A stretch of DNA of 64,000 nt. Source: Diphasiastrum complanatum. Lineage: Eukaryota; Streptophyta; Lycopodiopsida; Lycopodiales; Lycopodiaceae. Where the stretch lies: NCBI GenBank assembly GCA_029204225.1, contig CM055097.1:38307106-38371105 (forward strand). The letters run 5' to 3'. The position numbers and the translations under genes are program-made. Under the pieces are notes generated by a model. That model had not been told where the DNA came from. It saw only the letters and a list, made by a program, of their open reading frames with translations, and made no database searches. Shown here in pieces: positions 23,504-34,857 of this stretch; within the stretch, counting starts at the first letter, position 1; each line of letters begins with the position of its first letter.

Positions 23504-23789
23504 GCCATGAATGTAATGATTCTTAAACTTTTAGATTATTTCCTAATGCACCTAGCACTCGTGTTTCTCTCAACAAATGATGGATAAGGATATCTCAGAA
23601 AGACCCTAAAACACTTCTATCTTGAACCTGGCTGGTTTCCAAGCATAGAAAGGAAGGTTGAGACACATGCAACACTTTGCACACACTAAGAATGGATTAC
23701 AAAATCAAACCAACCTAAACACACTCTTGCTTAAGCTCTCAAACTTTCTCGCAAGTGACCAAATCAAGCTATGGAGACTCCTACAGAAC
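23504..23789. other. Leader or LTR remnant between opposing copia elements
   Basis: No gene. On the minus strand it lies upstream of gag and includes an ATGGCTTCCA start-like context (23512). It is probably the 5' leader or LTR end of the minus-strand element, cut where the plus-strand element begins. Confidence 0.35.
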
Positions 23790-24324
23790 AACAAAGATTT
23801 TGGAGCTGGTACATTTCGACAACTGTGGACCTTTCGATGTAATCTCAGTAGGAGGGTACTACATCACCTTCATTGACGATTATAGCAAGTTTGACAGGTT
23901 CACATAATATGAGAACTAGGCGGAAAGATGCACATAAAACAGAGTGAAGCAGATCAAGTCTGATCATGGTGGAGAATACATCTCAAACCACTTCACTGAC
24001 TTCTGCAATAATCGAGAAATCCTTCACAAAAGGACTGCATCCTACACACCACAACACAACAGTGTGGCTGAGAGAAAGAACATGACACTCATGGAAGCCG
24101 CAAGGTGCATGATGGCCTACTCGAAGGCACCAAGAGTGCTATGGGCTGAAGCAGTAGCTATAGCTGACTATATCCAAAACAGGATAGGCAAATCAGGTGT
24201 TTCTCACATGACACCACACGAACTATGGTGGGGTAGAAAGCCCAATCTGACACATGTTCATATTTTTGGTTGTGCAGCTTATGCACATACTCCTTATAAG
24301 CTTCGAAAAGAAACCTCTAGGTGA
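23790..24324 (+). pseudogene. Copia integrase core
   Basis: Encodes LELVHFDNCGPFDVISVGGY, YITFIDDYSKFDRF, a frameshift with stops near 23910-23940, then VKQIKSDHGGEYISNHFTDF, HKRTASYTPQHNSVAERKNM, SYTP, DYIQNRIGKSGVSHMTPHEL and VHIFGCAAYAHTP. The catalytic D, D and E positions of the rve domain can be placed in FIDDYS, KSDHGGEY and SVAERKN. It ends at LRKETSR with a stop (24322), where a deletion joins it to the RT. Confidence 0.88.
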
Positions 24325-24357
24325 ATCTTCGACTCACTTCCTACCTATGCATGCCAA

Positions 24358-25508
24358 ATGCACAAAAGTACCTATGGTCTGCAGCAATCCGCATGGACAA
24401 TGGTACAAGAAGAAAGATCATGTCCTCAGGTTGTTGGGATTCGAGCCACTGATGGTAATTCCAATGTTTATATAAGGATCACAAACAGGGAGATCATCAT
24501 TGTTGCCGTGTATGTGGATGACACCCTGATACTTTGCAGAAGCGAAGAGCTGATTGCAGAAGTGAAGAGCGAGATCTCGAAATATTTCAAGATAACAGAC
24601 CTAGGAGAAGCCAGATGTTATCTAGGCTTGCAAATTGACCACGACTATGACGAAGGAAAGTTATACCTTCATCAATCAAGGTACATCTAGAGAATCCTTG
24701 ATGATTTCGAGATGATAGATTGCAAAGGGGCAAATACCCCATTGCTTGTAGGAACAATCCTGATGAACAAAGATTGTTTGAAGGCTGAAGAAGAGAAAGA
24801 GATTACATAGCACATGCCTTATAGGAGGCTGATTGGATCGTTGATATATCTAGCAGATAATACATGCCTTGACCAACCTTGTGCCATGTTCAGAATGAGC
24901 CAATTCAGCATGAATACAGGCTTACACACTGGAAGGTCACAAAGCGAATGTTACAGTACCTTCAACAGATGAAGGATTATGGGCTATGTTATTCTCGTGA
25001 TGCAAGTTTCCAGATGCACTCCTACAGTAATGCAAGTTGGGCATCACTTAAGGATGACTATGAAAGTGCCTCAAGAGGATGCACCATTGTAGCAGACATA
25101 GCAATTCTCTGGGTCAGCAAGAAACAGATCATTATAGCTTAGTCATCCTGCGAAGCTGAAAACATTGCAGTCGCAAAAATGGCCAACACAATTATATGGC
25201 TCAAATAGTTCCTTGATGGACTAGGTGAGAACACCAGAGAGCCTCTGATTTTGCAGATGGACAATACTTCTGCAATACATTTGACGAAGGATCCCGTGTT
25301 TCACTCAAGGACGAAACACATTGCAATCAAGTACCATTTGATAAGGGACCTAGTCACTAGAAACGACTTGAAGACCATCTTCATTGGAACAAAGCAGATG
25401 GTGGCAAACATCTTCACCAAGGCCTTAGACAAAGGTCTGTTCGAGAGGCAGAGGAGGAGTCTAGGAGTCATAAAGCTACCATGCTTTGAGAGGGAACTAA
25501 AAAAATAG
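24358..25508 (+). pseudogene. Copia RT C-terminal half and RNase H
   Basis: Begins at the 'YGL-QS' block of RT (KSTYGLQQSAWTM), then EIIIVAVYVDDTLILCRSEE with the YVDD site and LGEARCYLGLQIDHDYDEGK. A TAG at about 24688 precedes RILDDFEMIDCKGANTPL. RNase H follows in shifting frames: KRMLQYLQQMKDYGLCYS, SNASWASLKDDYESASRGC and WVSKKQIIIA to 25142, then LQMDNTSAIHLTKDPVFHSR and TKHIAIKYHLIRDLVTRNDL to a stop at 25506. The N-terminal half of RT, with its first catalytic aspartate, is deleted between 24324 and 24358. Confidence 0.88.
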
Positions 25509-26387
25509 TTTGTTTCGAGCCACAAAGCTTTGCTAGCTTTAGAGCTCAAGTCCACAGCAACACAAGGGAGCCGCCCGGATGTGAAGATAAAAGCTTCAAG
25601 GACTGACGATCCAAAGACGATGGTCAAATATTCGTTGACTGGAGGATGTTCGTGGATACCTGAGCACGAAGAAGAAATGTTCGTGGACCCAGAAAAGCTC
25701 AATGGCGAGGACAGAAAGATGAAGAAGACACGTAGGCCGAAAGTTGGTAGATCTTCATGCTTCAAAGTACAAAGAGAATCGGAAAGTACAAGGAGTACGT
25801 CACCCTCCACGGACAATTTGGATACAGTTAGGACGTGCTTAATCAGTCGTCCTTGTAATCTCAGATCAAAGTAAACCTTCTTCTCTCTATCTATATAAAT
25901 AGATCAAACAAGAGAAAATAGGTTGAACATCAATTCGGTTGAATGCCAATGTGAGCTAAGCACAGTGTTGCTAGCTAATGGCTAGAAGTTGGCTAGTAAG
26001 TGAGACGACTATATACAGTTCATGAGAGAGATAGTCCTCTCATGTCGACGCCTGTGTGGGTTTGTCACAATAGCGCTCAACAAAATCACTGATAATGCAA
26101 TAGATGTTATGCAGATGTTTTTTCTTATCTTAGATGTTACTGAATGCCTTATTGTCAGATTGATAAATATTCATTATCAGTTGTTTACTATTCAGTACGC
26201 ACACTGGTTTCATCTTGTTGAATGCTAAAACAAATTATAACATAGGTCAGCAGTGCCTGTCCATGTTTTGGAGGATTGAAGATCTATTGTAGTCGATAGT
26301 AGACCAACAAACAGAATCGAACTCACATCCGGGCTTCAATTTATCAACTGTGGTATCATATTTACCTTCTTCATTAGCGGTATCAGA
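25497..26387 (+). repeat. Putative copia LTR with TATA box
   Basis: Follows the polypurine stretch TTTGAGAGGGAACTAAAAAA. A TATA-like CTATATAAATAG lies at about 25890. A degenerate PBS-like GCGGTATCAGAGTG lies at 26386-26399. A PBS after a 3' LTR would mean this LTR served two elements in tandem, or recombination. Boundaries are approximate and no second copy confirms them. Part of the beginning resembles 20950-21120. Confidence 0.45.
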
Positions 26388-26399
26388 GTGTTTGATGTT

Positions 26400-29300
26400 C
26401 CAGATATCCATCGAACTTCTTCAACAATTATGATAGTGATAGACTAGAGTATGAATACCACACACAACCTTCCAAAGCTACATATTTTTAAAAAAATTAT
26501 AATTTTTGAAAAAAAAATAACGTGTCACATTTCATTGGCCGCCAGTCTGTTAAGAAAATGAGATTTGAAAACCATTCAAAGATCTACAACAACCTCCATT
26601 CATGTGAGATTGCACAAGATGCATCTATGATAGATCAAATCAGATTTTCAAGGGCTATCTATCAAGCTTTGAATCAAGGCAAGAGCTCATCTACAACAAA
26701 AGTTATGATCATCCAAAAAGAAGCTACTTTTTCACATTCACATGAAAAAACAAAGTGAAATTCACTATGAGAGACAAAACCAAGCACGTTGCTCTCGGGT
26801 AGAAAGAAAAAATATTCTCATACTCGGGTAGAGAGAGAATAGACCAAAAATGCATGTGAACCAAAATTGCAGTACCTCTCAACGTCATAATATGTACAAA
26901 GAGTGAGCTCCTCTACATAGTGATTCAAGATCCAAGGAGTAGAAAGCAAGTAAAATGATTGGATCTCTTACATAGCTCCTCTAACATTGATTGGTCTAGC
27001 GACATAAGGACCCTTGATTATGATTGGACCAATTTCATGGATCTTTTACTTTTGATTGGTCACATGACTTCATGACAACACATAGGAAAGTGTCACTAGC
27101 CTTCTACTATCATGCCATGTGTAAGAAGCCTAACCTACCTCGAGCTACATCAACACCAAAATTGGCCTAATCACCTACTAACATGGGGTAGAAAAGTCAA
27201 AGTATCCTCCAAACTCAAGATTAAGTATTATTGACTATTCAAAATCTCCATAAATGAACTAAAAAGATTATGGCTATCCTCCACACGTGAGAACATGCTC
27301 CACACATGTGAATTTCACTATGTACATGATATAGCAGAAGATCAAGCTAGATTTTGCCAATTTTTTACACAGCCCATGACAAAACGTCTCATTTTTCCAG
27401 GAGTGTGAGGCGAATGATGTACTTTGGATAATTACAAGAACACCAACATGAAGTAGAGTTAAATGTGGTGAGATCAAGAGTGACTAGGTGCAACAATAGC
27501 TCAAGTAATTTATATGAAAAAAGTTACTAATCATGTAGATAAAGTATTTGTGCCAATATATGGAATTCACAATGCCTAGTGCAAGGCATTATGGTTACAA
27601 TTATATGTTGATTTCTAGAACCAATTTTTGACTAGTTATGTAGGAAGAAATGATAGTTAATATGTAGAAATCTTTTATTTTCTGATAAAGACAAGCTAGC
27701 AATGTTGCTAAGCCCACTAGCGATACCATTTATGAAGCTCAAGAGTATTTTCATATGTTTTATTACTAATCTTTCAAATATGAAAAAGGGACCCTATGCA
27801 TTATAATATTTGATTGAATCTCTAATATGGAAAATCTATTTTGCAAATAGTATGTTCAAGACATCTAGATTAAAAGAACGTTTCGTCAAATTCCTATTTC
27901 ATTCGTATAGATTGGTAGGAATAACTCTCTATAATCAAGAGCATTTGTTGTTAGAACATCATGTGGAATGTTATTGAATGTGCTATTTTAGATCCCCATG
28001 TCCTAATATTGTGGCTTGAACTTTTTATATCATTTCTTACTTAATGATATTTGCACTATTTGTATATCATACTTTCTTAAACGAGTTAATGTGTTGACCT
28101 ATCCATTAGATTTCATATGTATGTATTTTATGTTCACTACTCAAGACATTTCATGATTATGTGAAATTAACATCCACGAATCGAGTGTAATCTTAAGCCT
28201 AGATAATATCTATCGACATGCAAAATCCTTCTTATTTTTGATCTTATATTTTATAGTTTCATCATGACAATATTTATGGTGTAGAGTAGGAACTTACATA
28301 TGAAAACTCTATTCTTGATATTATTAAAGTAATAAAAATTGACAATTTTCAAAACCATAAGTGCTAAGAAAACATGGACTCACTCTTCATTTATTTGCAT
28401 AATATTTTCACTCACTATATTACAAAATCCAACTGAATAACATATTGTTTAAATATAATAACTTAAAAATGTTACACTTAAGCAATAACACACATTTAAA
28501 TATGCATGATTGTTCATTATTTGAAAATTTGACAATTCTATATTTTTGTGTTCAAAATGCTTTTTGATTTTTCATATGCTAATACAAAAGACTATACATG
28601 GATATACTATCCACTTATCAAGTATTCATATTATAGGTTCCTGAGACAAGAAGTTTTTGCTCTAATATTTGACTATTTTGAAATTTTACTTTCTATCTTT
28701 GTTAAATTTTGGTTAATTAATTGAAATTTTAGTCTTACATTTCATAAATTTATTGTGTTCAATGCAAACAATCATTGTAAACTCTTTGAAACTTTGGGTC
28801 TCCAAAAAAAATTGTTATTGATACACATAATATTATAGTAGCTAGTCACATAAATCATTCATAGAAAAAAAATATGGGCAAGGGGGGGAGGGGGAGGGGA
28901 GGCATGTTGTTTCAAGCTCATCTTGTATCACTATGTGACGTAAGTTGAAACTATTTCACCATTATTTTCTAACTCCAAGAATTTATCCCAAAATATTTTT
29001 TCAAATTCATCTGCCATGAAAACTTTCATGTGACACTTCATAACTTCTTAGTAATGTATTGTCATCTACTTTGGACTCCACACAATCTTTCTCATATAAG
29101 AAATTGTATCAATCCATTTGCTAGAGTTTCAATATAGAGAAAAGTTGCATACCTCTAGAAATATACATAAGTATGTATCAAATTCCTTTCAAAAGCATTG
29201 TATATTGTGGGATACACACTTTTGTGCTTGGTTGACCAATTTATTTCACATCATTTGAAAAATGAGCTTACATAAAGTGATCCACATACTCTTCCTTCAA

Positions 29301-30840
29301 AACAGATTGTGCATTTTCTCAATAACTTTTTCACATTGCCCTGTGATTGTGACTATGGTAGTGTGGTTCTAACGCAAAGTACTTGGTATATTACATAAAT
29401 TGACAATAAACAAGCTTATTACACATATAATTCATCTTTGATTTTGAATATATAAAAAAATCTAACTTGTCATTTAATCACTTAGTTTGACCACATTCAA
29501 ACATCCAAACTTTTTGAAATCGTGTATTTTACATGAATGGAAGCCCCTTTAGTCATAGCTAAATCAAATCCAAGATTGTTAGTATCATCACCAATTCATC
29601 TTCGATTTTCACAATAGACCTTATTGGAAAAAGAAATGTAATAATGCACATGTTGTACATATTTATTTGAAAGGCATTGAGTATCATCACAATATGCAAT
29701 GCCATTCTTTTGTATCACATTCTAATCTGTAACTTTCTAGTCTTTAATATTGTTAGTACATTGTATTTTGAGATCAAGAATAAAGATTTTGTTTTATAGA
29801 TTTTGATTGTTATTAGTGCAATATGACACACCATCTACTGTATCAAAAAAAAATTAGGAACATTATCAAAAAGCAATGTTATTCATGTGTTGATTCATTA
29901 TGTTCCATTGCATAAGATCTAACATTGCAATAGTTTTTTTACCTTTATGAATATTTCATGTGAAGTTCACTCAATTCCTATGTGTTGACAATAAGTATCC
30001 AAATATTTTTTGAACATGCATGTGGATTCACCTTATTCACTAGACGTACAAGAGAACCATTTGGTGAAAACCCTTCAAGAATCACATGATTGTCTAACAG
30101 TAATGCACACTATGTCAATGGTGGGTCTTCAAGCCATCATACCCAAGAAGATCATTCTTATTCATCACTTGCATACTTAAATAGTTCTATATGGACTTCC
30201 TTTTTTATTTTGATTTCTTTGAACATTCTAATGTCAAGCTAAATCTCTACTACCACACCTTAGAAGAAATATGGCCTTCCTTATTGCACAAATATGCACA
30301 TATTTTCATGAAATACCTCAATTGTGATACTAGAAATAATCTATAGAATCTTTTATTGTAGAGGTCATAATTTGTCACAAAATGATCTTTCACATTAGAG
30401 GCTATGCTCATGGGAAGTAGGTAGTTGGAGCTTGGTTAGCACACCAGCATGGTAATAGAAATAACTCGAGCATAGTTTATAGAACCAACTAAAGATGAGT
30501 TTATCAAATTTAAAATCAAATAGGTTTTTCAAAGCCAAGTATTTATGATTTTGACAAGGGGTCATAACATTGACCATGAAAAAGTCATATAGAAGAGGGC
30601 AAAGTAGAATGTGTAAGCATTGTGCTTGTTTTGTTTTTCAATATTCTAGAACATATTTTTGTATATTTTGAAACTAATCTACTCTTTGTATGACATGAAA
30701 CTATCTAATGAGCTTGTAATATGTCGACGAGGCTAAGAACTTCTATTGGTGAATTTCAAAGAGATCATGCACTAGGCCACTATTTGAAGTCATGCACTAG
30801 GCCTCTATTTGAAGTCCACAGCTACAAAAAGCACACATTT
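26400..30840. other. About 4.4 kb AT-rich DNA without recognised genes
   Basis: Frames are short and stop-rich on both strands. The only distinct features are a G-rich patch at 28876-28902 (GGGCAAGGGGGGGAGGGGGA) and paired CACACGTG/CACACATG motifs near 27280-27310, which also occur in the copia LTRs at 33.5 and 57.5 kb. I see no transposase, pol or host coding signature. Confidence 0.5.
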
Positions 30841-30879
30841 TGACATGTGGTTGCGACAAATTTCGGTAAATCTCATAAA

Positions 30880-31205
30880 ATGTTGTTATCTGACATCCAT
30901 GTCGAACCCCCGTAAAGAAGAACTCCGGCAACCTCCAGTAGCTGGCGGGAATATAGTTTAAAATAAGATGTTAGAATTCGACAGTTTTAGAGTATGTCGG
31001 ATAACGACATATGAGGTGGGTGCCATATGGCAAATTTTCATTTAGGTGGCATCCTAATTGGCTGTCAGAATTCAACAAATTATAAACATGTCAGATTCCG
31101 ACAGACACATCAGCAATCTGTGTGTTGATTTGACGTTTTTGCTTCTAAAAAAAGTGTCGGATTCCAATGGCCCCTACGGATGTTGGAATCCGACACTTTG
31201 TTTGT
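30880..31205. repeat. CACTA-type subterminal repeats, second element
   Basis: Repeats of the same TGTCGGA/TCCGACA class as at 11260-11610: GACATCCATGTCG (30892), ATTCGACAG, ATGTCGGATAACGACAT (31003), TCAGATTCCGACAG (31090), GTGTCGGATTCC (31153) and GGAATCCGACACTTTG (31183). The ends cannot be fixed. With the DUF4216 relic 1.2 kb downstream, it suggests a deleted CACTA element. Confidence 0.55.
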
Positions 31206-31339
31206 ATTCCCTCTCACGAGCTTCATTTTCTTGCTACCTTTGCAGGAATCTTGAGGCGTGTTGGAGCGATTTTGGAGGCTTCAAATTTAGAGCTCAGAGG
31301 TCTTTATTTCTTAATTCAGTTGCTTCTACATGTTTTAAT

Positions 31340-31496
<157 letters not shown>

Positions 31497-31607
31497 ATAT
31501 GTGTATAGAAAAAGGAATGAAATGTGAATGAATTGATTTTGATTTTTGGTTTTGATTTTATGTTTTAAGAAAAGAGATAGAGGTTGAAAGAGAGAGAGAG
31601 GGAGAGC

Positions 31608-31609
31608 TA

Positions 31610-31640
<31 letters not shown>
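31608..31640. repeat. (TG)n microsatellite
   Basis: TG tract in a run of simple repeats. GA-rich imperfect tracts lie on both sides (31590, 31700). Confidence 0.9.
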
Positions 31641-31642
<2 letters not shown>

Positions 31643-31803
31643 AGAAAATGTATGAAATGTGAATGACTAGAAAAAAGAGAGATTGTGTGAAAGAAAATTT
31701 GTGAGAGAGAGATAGAAAAGTAATGTCTATTTAGAGAGATATTTTGTGTGGAGAGAGAGGGAGACTTAGTTTCTGGATTTCATTTTTGGTTTTGAGAAAA
31801 GAG

Positions 31804-31972
<169 letters not shown>

Positions 31973-32378
31973 CTTGAGAATCGCTCATGCTCATCTACTC
32001 CACTCCTTAGCTAGCACCCCCTATGCTCCTCACAATCAACATTGATGATAGCTCCTCCTCTGAGAATCGCTCTTTAGCTAGAAGCAGACTCATCTGCTCC
32101 TTTGCTTCTCAATTGAATTTTTTTTTTCTCCTCACAATCATCATTGGTAAGAGAGAAATGAAGAGTGTGTGACAAATAAAGAGAGATTTGAGGGTTACTC
32201 TTATTAATTGGTAACTCTTATTAAATCATCATTGGTAGCTCTTATTAATTGGTGAGGCTAATGAGGTTTAGTTGAGGGTAATTAGGTTTAATTTGGTTGA
32301 TGGTAGGAATGAGAAAACCCTAATACCATATCCAAGTCCATCAAAACATATTATGGATAAAATCAGTGTACAAGAGTT

Positions 32379-32909
32379 ATGAAATATAAGCAAAAGGTTG
32401 ACTATGGAAGTAATGGAAAATACTTTATCTTTGATGTGAAATGGTTCAAAGTTAAGTATCGTGGAAACAATTCTACGATTAGAAAGGATGTGTTCGGATT
32501 CTTTGCAATCGACTCAACAAAAGTAATACTTATAACTCATATGACATGTTCATATTGCCACGACATTGTGAACATGTATAACTACCTTGCAAATTGCACT
32601 CTATTTTATGTGACTTTTTTGTTCAATCACTTTGAACACATTGAAATCACATTGTGCATTGATTTTATTTGTCTATTGTAGATCATATTTCATCCGGATC
32701 GATTATCCCCTCAATGGTTATATGTCATCCAACTCAATACAAGATCACGACGTATATTTGAAGATAAAAATATTGCATCAGATATGTCAAACGACTTGCG
32801 CGAGGAACCAGAAATCGAGTTAGAAATTCAAGTTCCATTTGATGCTGAAATTATTGAAGAAGAAATTACAAATGAAAATATTGTGAAGGGGTTGAATGTT
32901 ATTACATGA
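32379..32909 (+). pseudogene. CACTA transposase C-terminal region (DUF4216-like), with intron
   Basis: Encodes KYFIFDVKWFKVKYRGNNST then IRKDVFGFFAIDSTK (to 32522). A phase-0 intron with GT...TTGTAG ends spans 32523-32681. The second exon gives IIFHPDRLSPQWLYVIQLNT, RSRRIFEDK and an acidic tail ending at a TGA (32907). The pattern (a 'W..V..R...G...D..GF' block, then 'F..D.....W.VV' and 'R..F') fits DUF4216, which lies near the C-terminus of CACTA TnpD proteins. The N-terminal and catalytic regions are absent. The reading frame itself is clean across the intron. Confidence 0.65.
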
Positions 32910-32954
32910 CGATTCCTACGCTCTTATCAAGCAGATCATTCACAATTAGAAAGT

Positions 32955-33594
32955 ATTGTTGTTAACTCTCTATTAAGATTTCAAGCTTGAACTCTCTTGA
33001 GCATTCTAGCTCAGTCTTTTAGAGATTTATTTTAGAGTTGCTATTGCGCTACTACTTATCAGCAGAGCTACTTATTATCAGACTTATTCTCAGTTACTCA
33101 GAGATAGCTTAGGGTGCACAGTTTCTATCCACTATTGTTTTGCACTCATTAGCATCTGATTTTGTTTTCCTGAATCAATATTATCATACACAAAAGCTTG
33201 AAGACAATACACAAAACAATGCTCTCAATGGAGGAAGAAACTGTGACAATGATCTATTGATCTCTCTCAACAATACAATAAGTTTCTCCAACCCGGTCTC
33301 CATGAATTTTAGCCTAATATAGATGAGAGGAATGACTCTCTCTCTCTCCTCTCTCTAGAACTTAGGACCCAATTTTAGGGCACCAGTAGCCTAAAATAGC
33401 CAATTTTGGCCTATATGTCCAAACAACATGATTTTGGTGTCATTTCAAAGGTCCTGAAGTTTGAGACTTCCTCATTATGAAATATATACTAAAATAGAAG
33501 TACATAGGCCTTTTTCACACGTGTGAAAGGTTAGATCCAAAACTATGTACAATTTAGGCCTCAAACAAGCTAGGAAATGTTGACAATTTTCACA
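32955..33594 (-). repeat. Copia 3' LTR (minus)
   Basis: On the minus strand the polypurine tract GAAGAGGGAG (33604-33595) is followed by TGTGAAAATTGTCAACATTT (33594 down), the same start as the LTR at 18038. It contains a CACACGTGTG palindrome (about 33525-33516) and a short GA tract. The 3' edge near 32955 is estimated from where CACTA sequence ends. Confidence 0.7.
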
Positions 33595-33777
33595 CTCCCT
33601 CTTCAACTTAACTTGCTAGTTTTACAACACTACTTTGCTCCAACCTAAGAATGATCTCCATCATGATAATAGACCTCTTCTCAAGTGTTCTAATATGTAC
33701 AATATTAAGTACAACATAATTGATATAGATAATAGTGTCCATATAGGATGCTTCACTATTTCTTACATCGATTTTAC

Positions 33778-34857
33778 CTAGAATGGAGAACAAGATAATG
33801 TAAAAGAACATAGAATCATAATGAAAGGATTACTCCATGTATCCACCTTTGAATTTTCTGTAAAAGAGCAGCAAACAAGTTGTAAGTGAAGGTAACCAAC
33901 AACTGTTTGCATGCCTCCTCCACATTCCACTATGCCCATAGTGAATGCACCATGTATCTCCATGAATGAACCTCCATCACCACCTTGCCTTTGTAGATCT
34001 CCAATCCATGAAAACCCTTGAAGGAATGAATGCCAAAATGATGTGTTCTCTGCTCCATTTGAATGAGCAAAACTTGAACTTGAAATGCTTGAAGTATTTC
34101 CACAAATTTTGCATACAACCCTTGATCCTACATTGTCAACAATTTGCCAATTTGCCAACACTAGGATGCTAGATCTTGAACTTTGCTCAAAAGTAAACAT
34201 ATTGACCACTTCAATATCTTTCAAGATTTGAATGAATGCATGTACTTGATCATAAAAACCAGCAATGATAACTATTCCATCTCCAAGATCCAAAGGATGC
34301 GAAACTATGGAACTAGTTTAATTGAATTTTGATAATTCCAACACATTGACATGATAATGTTCATACATGAGATTGAACAAGTAAGGTAGAGTAAATGGAC
34401 ACTTCCTTGCTGCTCCAAGAACCTCATTTGAACCTTCAAGAACCTGTAAAAATAGATCCAAAATGCTTTGCCCACGTGGCTCCCCTTTGATGCTTTTGAC
34501 TAACTTCCAATTGCTACTTGCCTCTTGGTGTTGATGAAGCAATTCAAGATCAACATCTTGATCTTCCAATAAAACATCAAGGACTTTGCATTTATAAACA
34601 TCTTTAGATCTGAACCTCTGAAGATACTCCCTCTCAAACACATGATTAACATCCCACAAGATCTCATCATTGCTTGATTTTAGCTTTTCACTATAGTTAG
34701 TGAAAACAATGTCACCATCATAAACCAAAAGATAGATTTCTACAATTCTATCCAACATGAAGTAGAGTAGATGAAGACCAGCCCATTTGAGCTCAAACCA
34801 AACCTTAATGAGCTCGCCAATGAGATCTTCCTTGCCTTGAAGAAATTGCCACTTGAG
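33778..34857 (-). pseudogene. Continuation of the unknown frame of the 34.9-36.5 kb ORF
   Basis: This is the same reading frame as the long ORF upstream (34858-36528), separated only by a TAA at 34858. It stays open to a second stop at 34318 and then to 33778: about 350 codons with one internal stop. It includes LDRIVEIYLLVYDGDIVFTN, VNHVFEREYLQRFRSKDVYK and CKVLDVLLEDQDVDLELLHQ, then FYDQVHAFIQILKDIEVVNM and a hydrophobic C-terminus (NPFIMILCSFTLSCSPF). I recognise no domain. About 185 bases separate the end from the LTR. A frame this open is unlikely in random AT-rich DNA, so it was probably coding until recently. Confidence 0.55.

Noticed and set aside
25301-25816. 171-codon minus-strand frame
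   Set aside because: It lies opposite the copia RNase H tail and LTR; the plus strand has the conserved motifs.
26386-26399. PBS-like GCGGTATCAGAGTG after a 3' LTR
   Set aside because: Kept only as a note in the LTR entry: without a following gag or paired LTR it may be chance.
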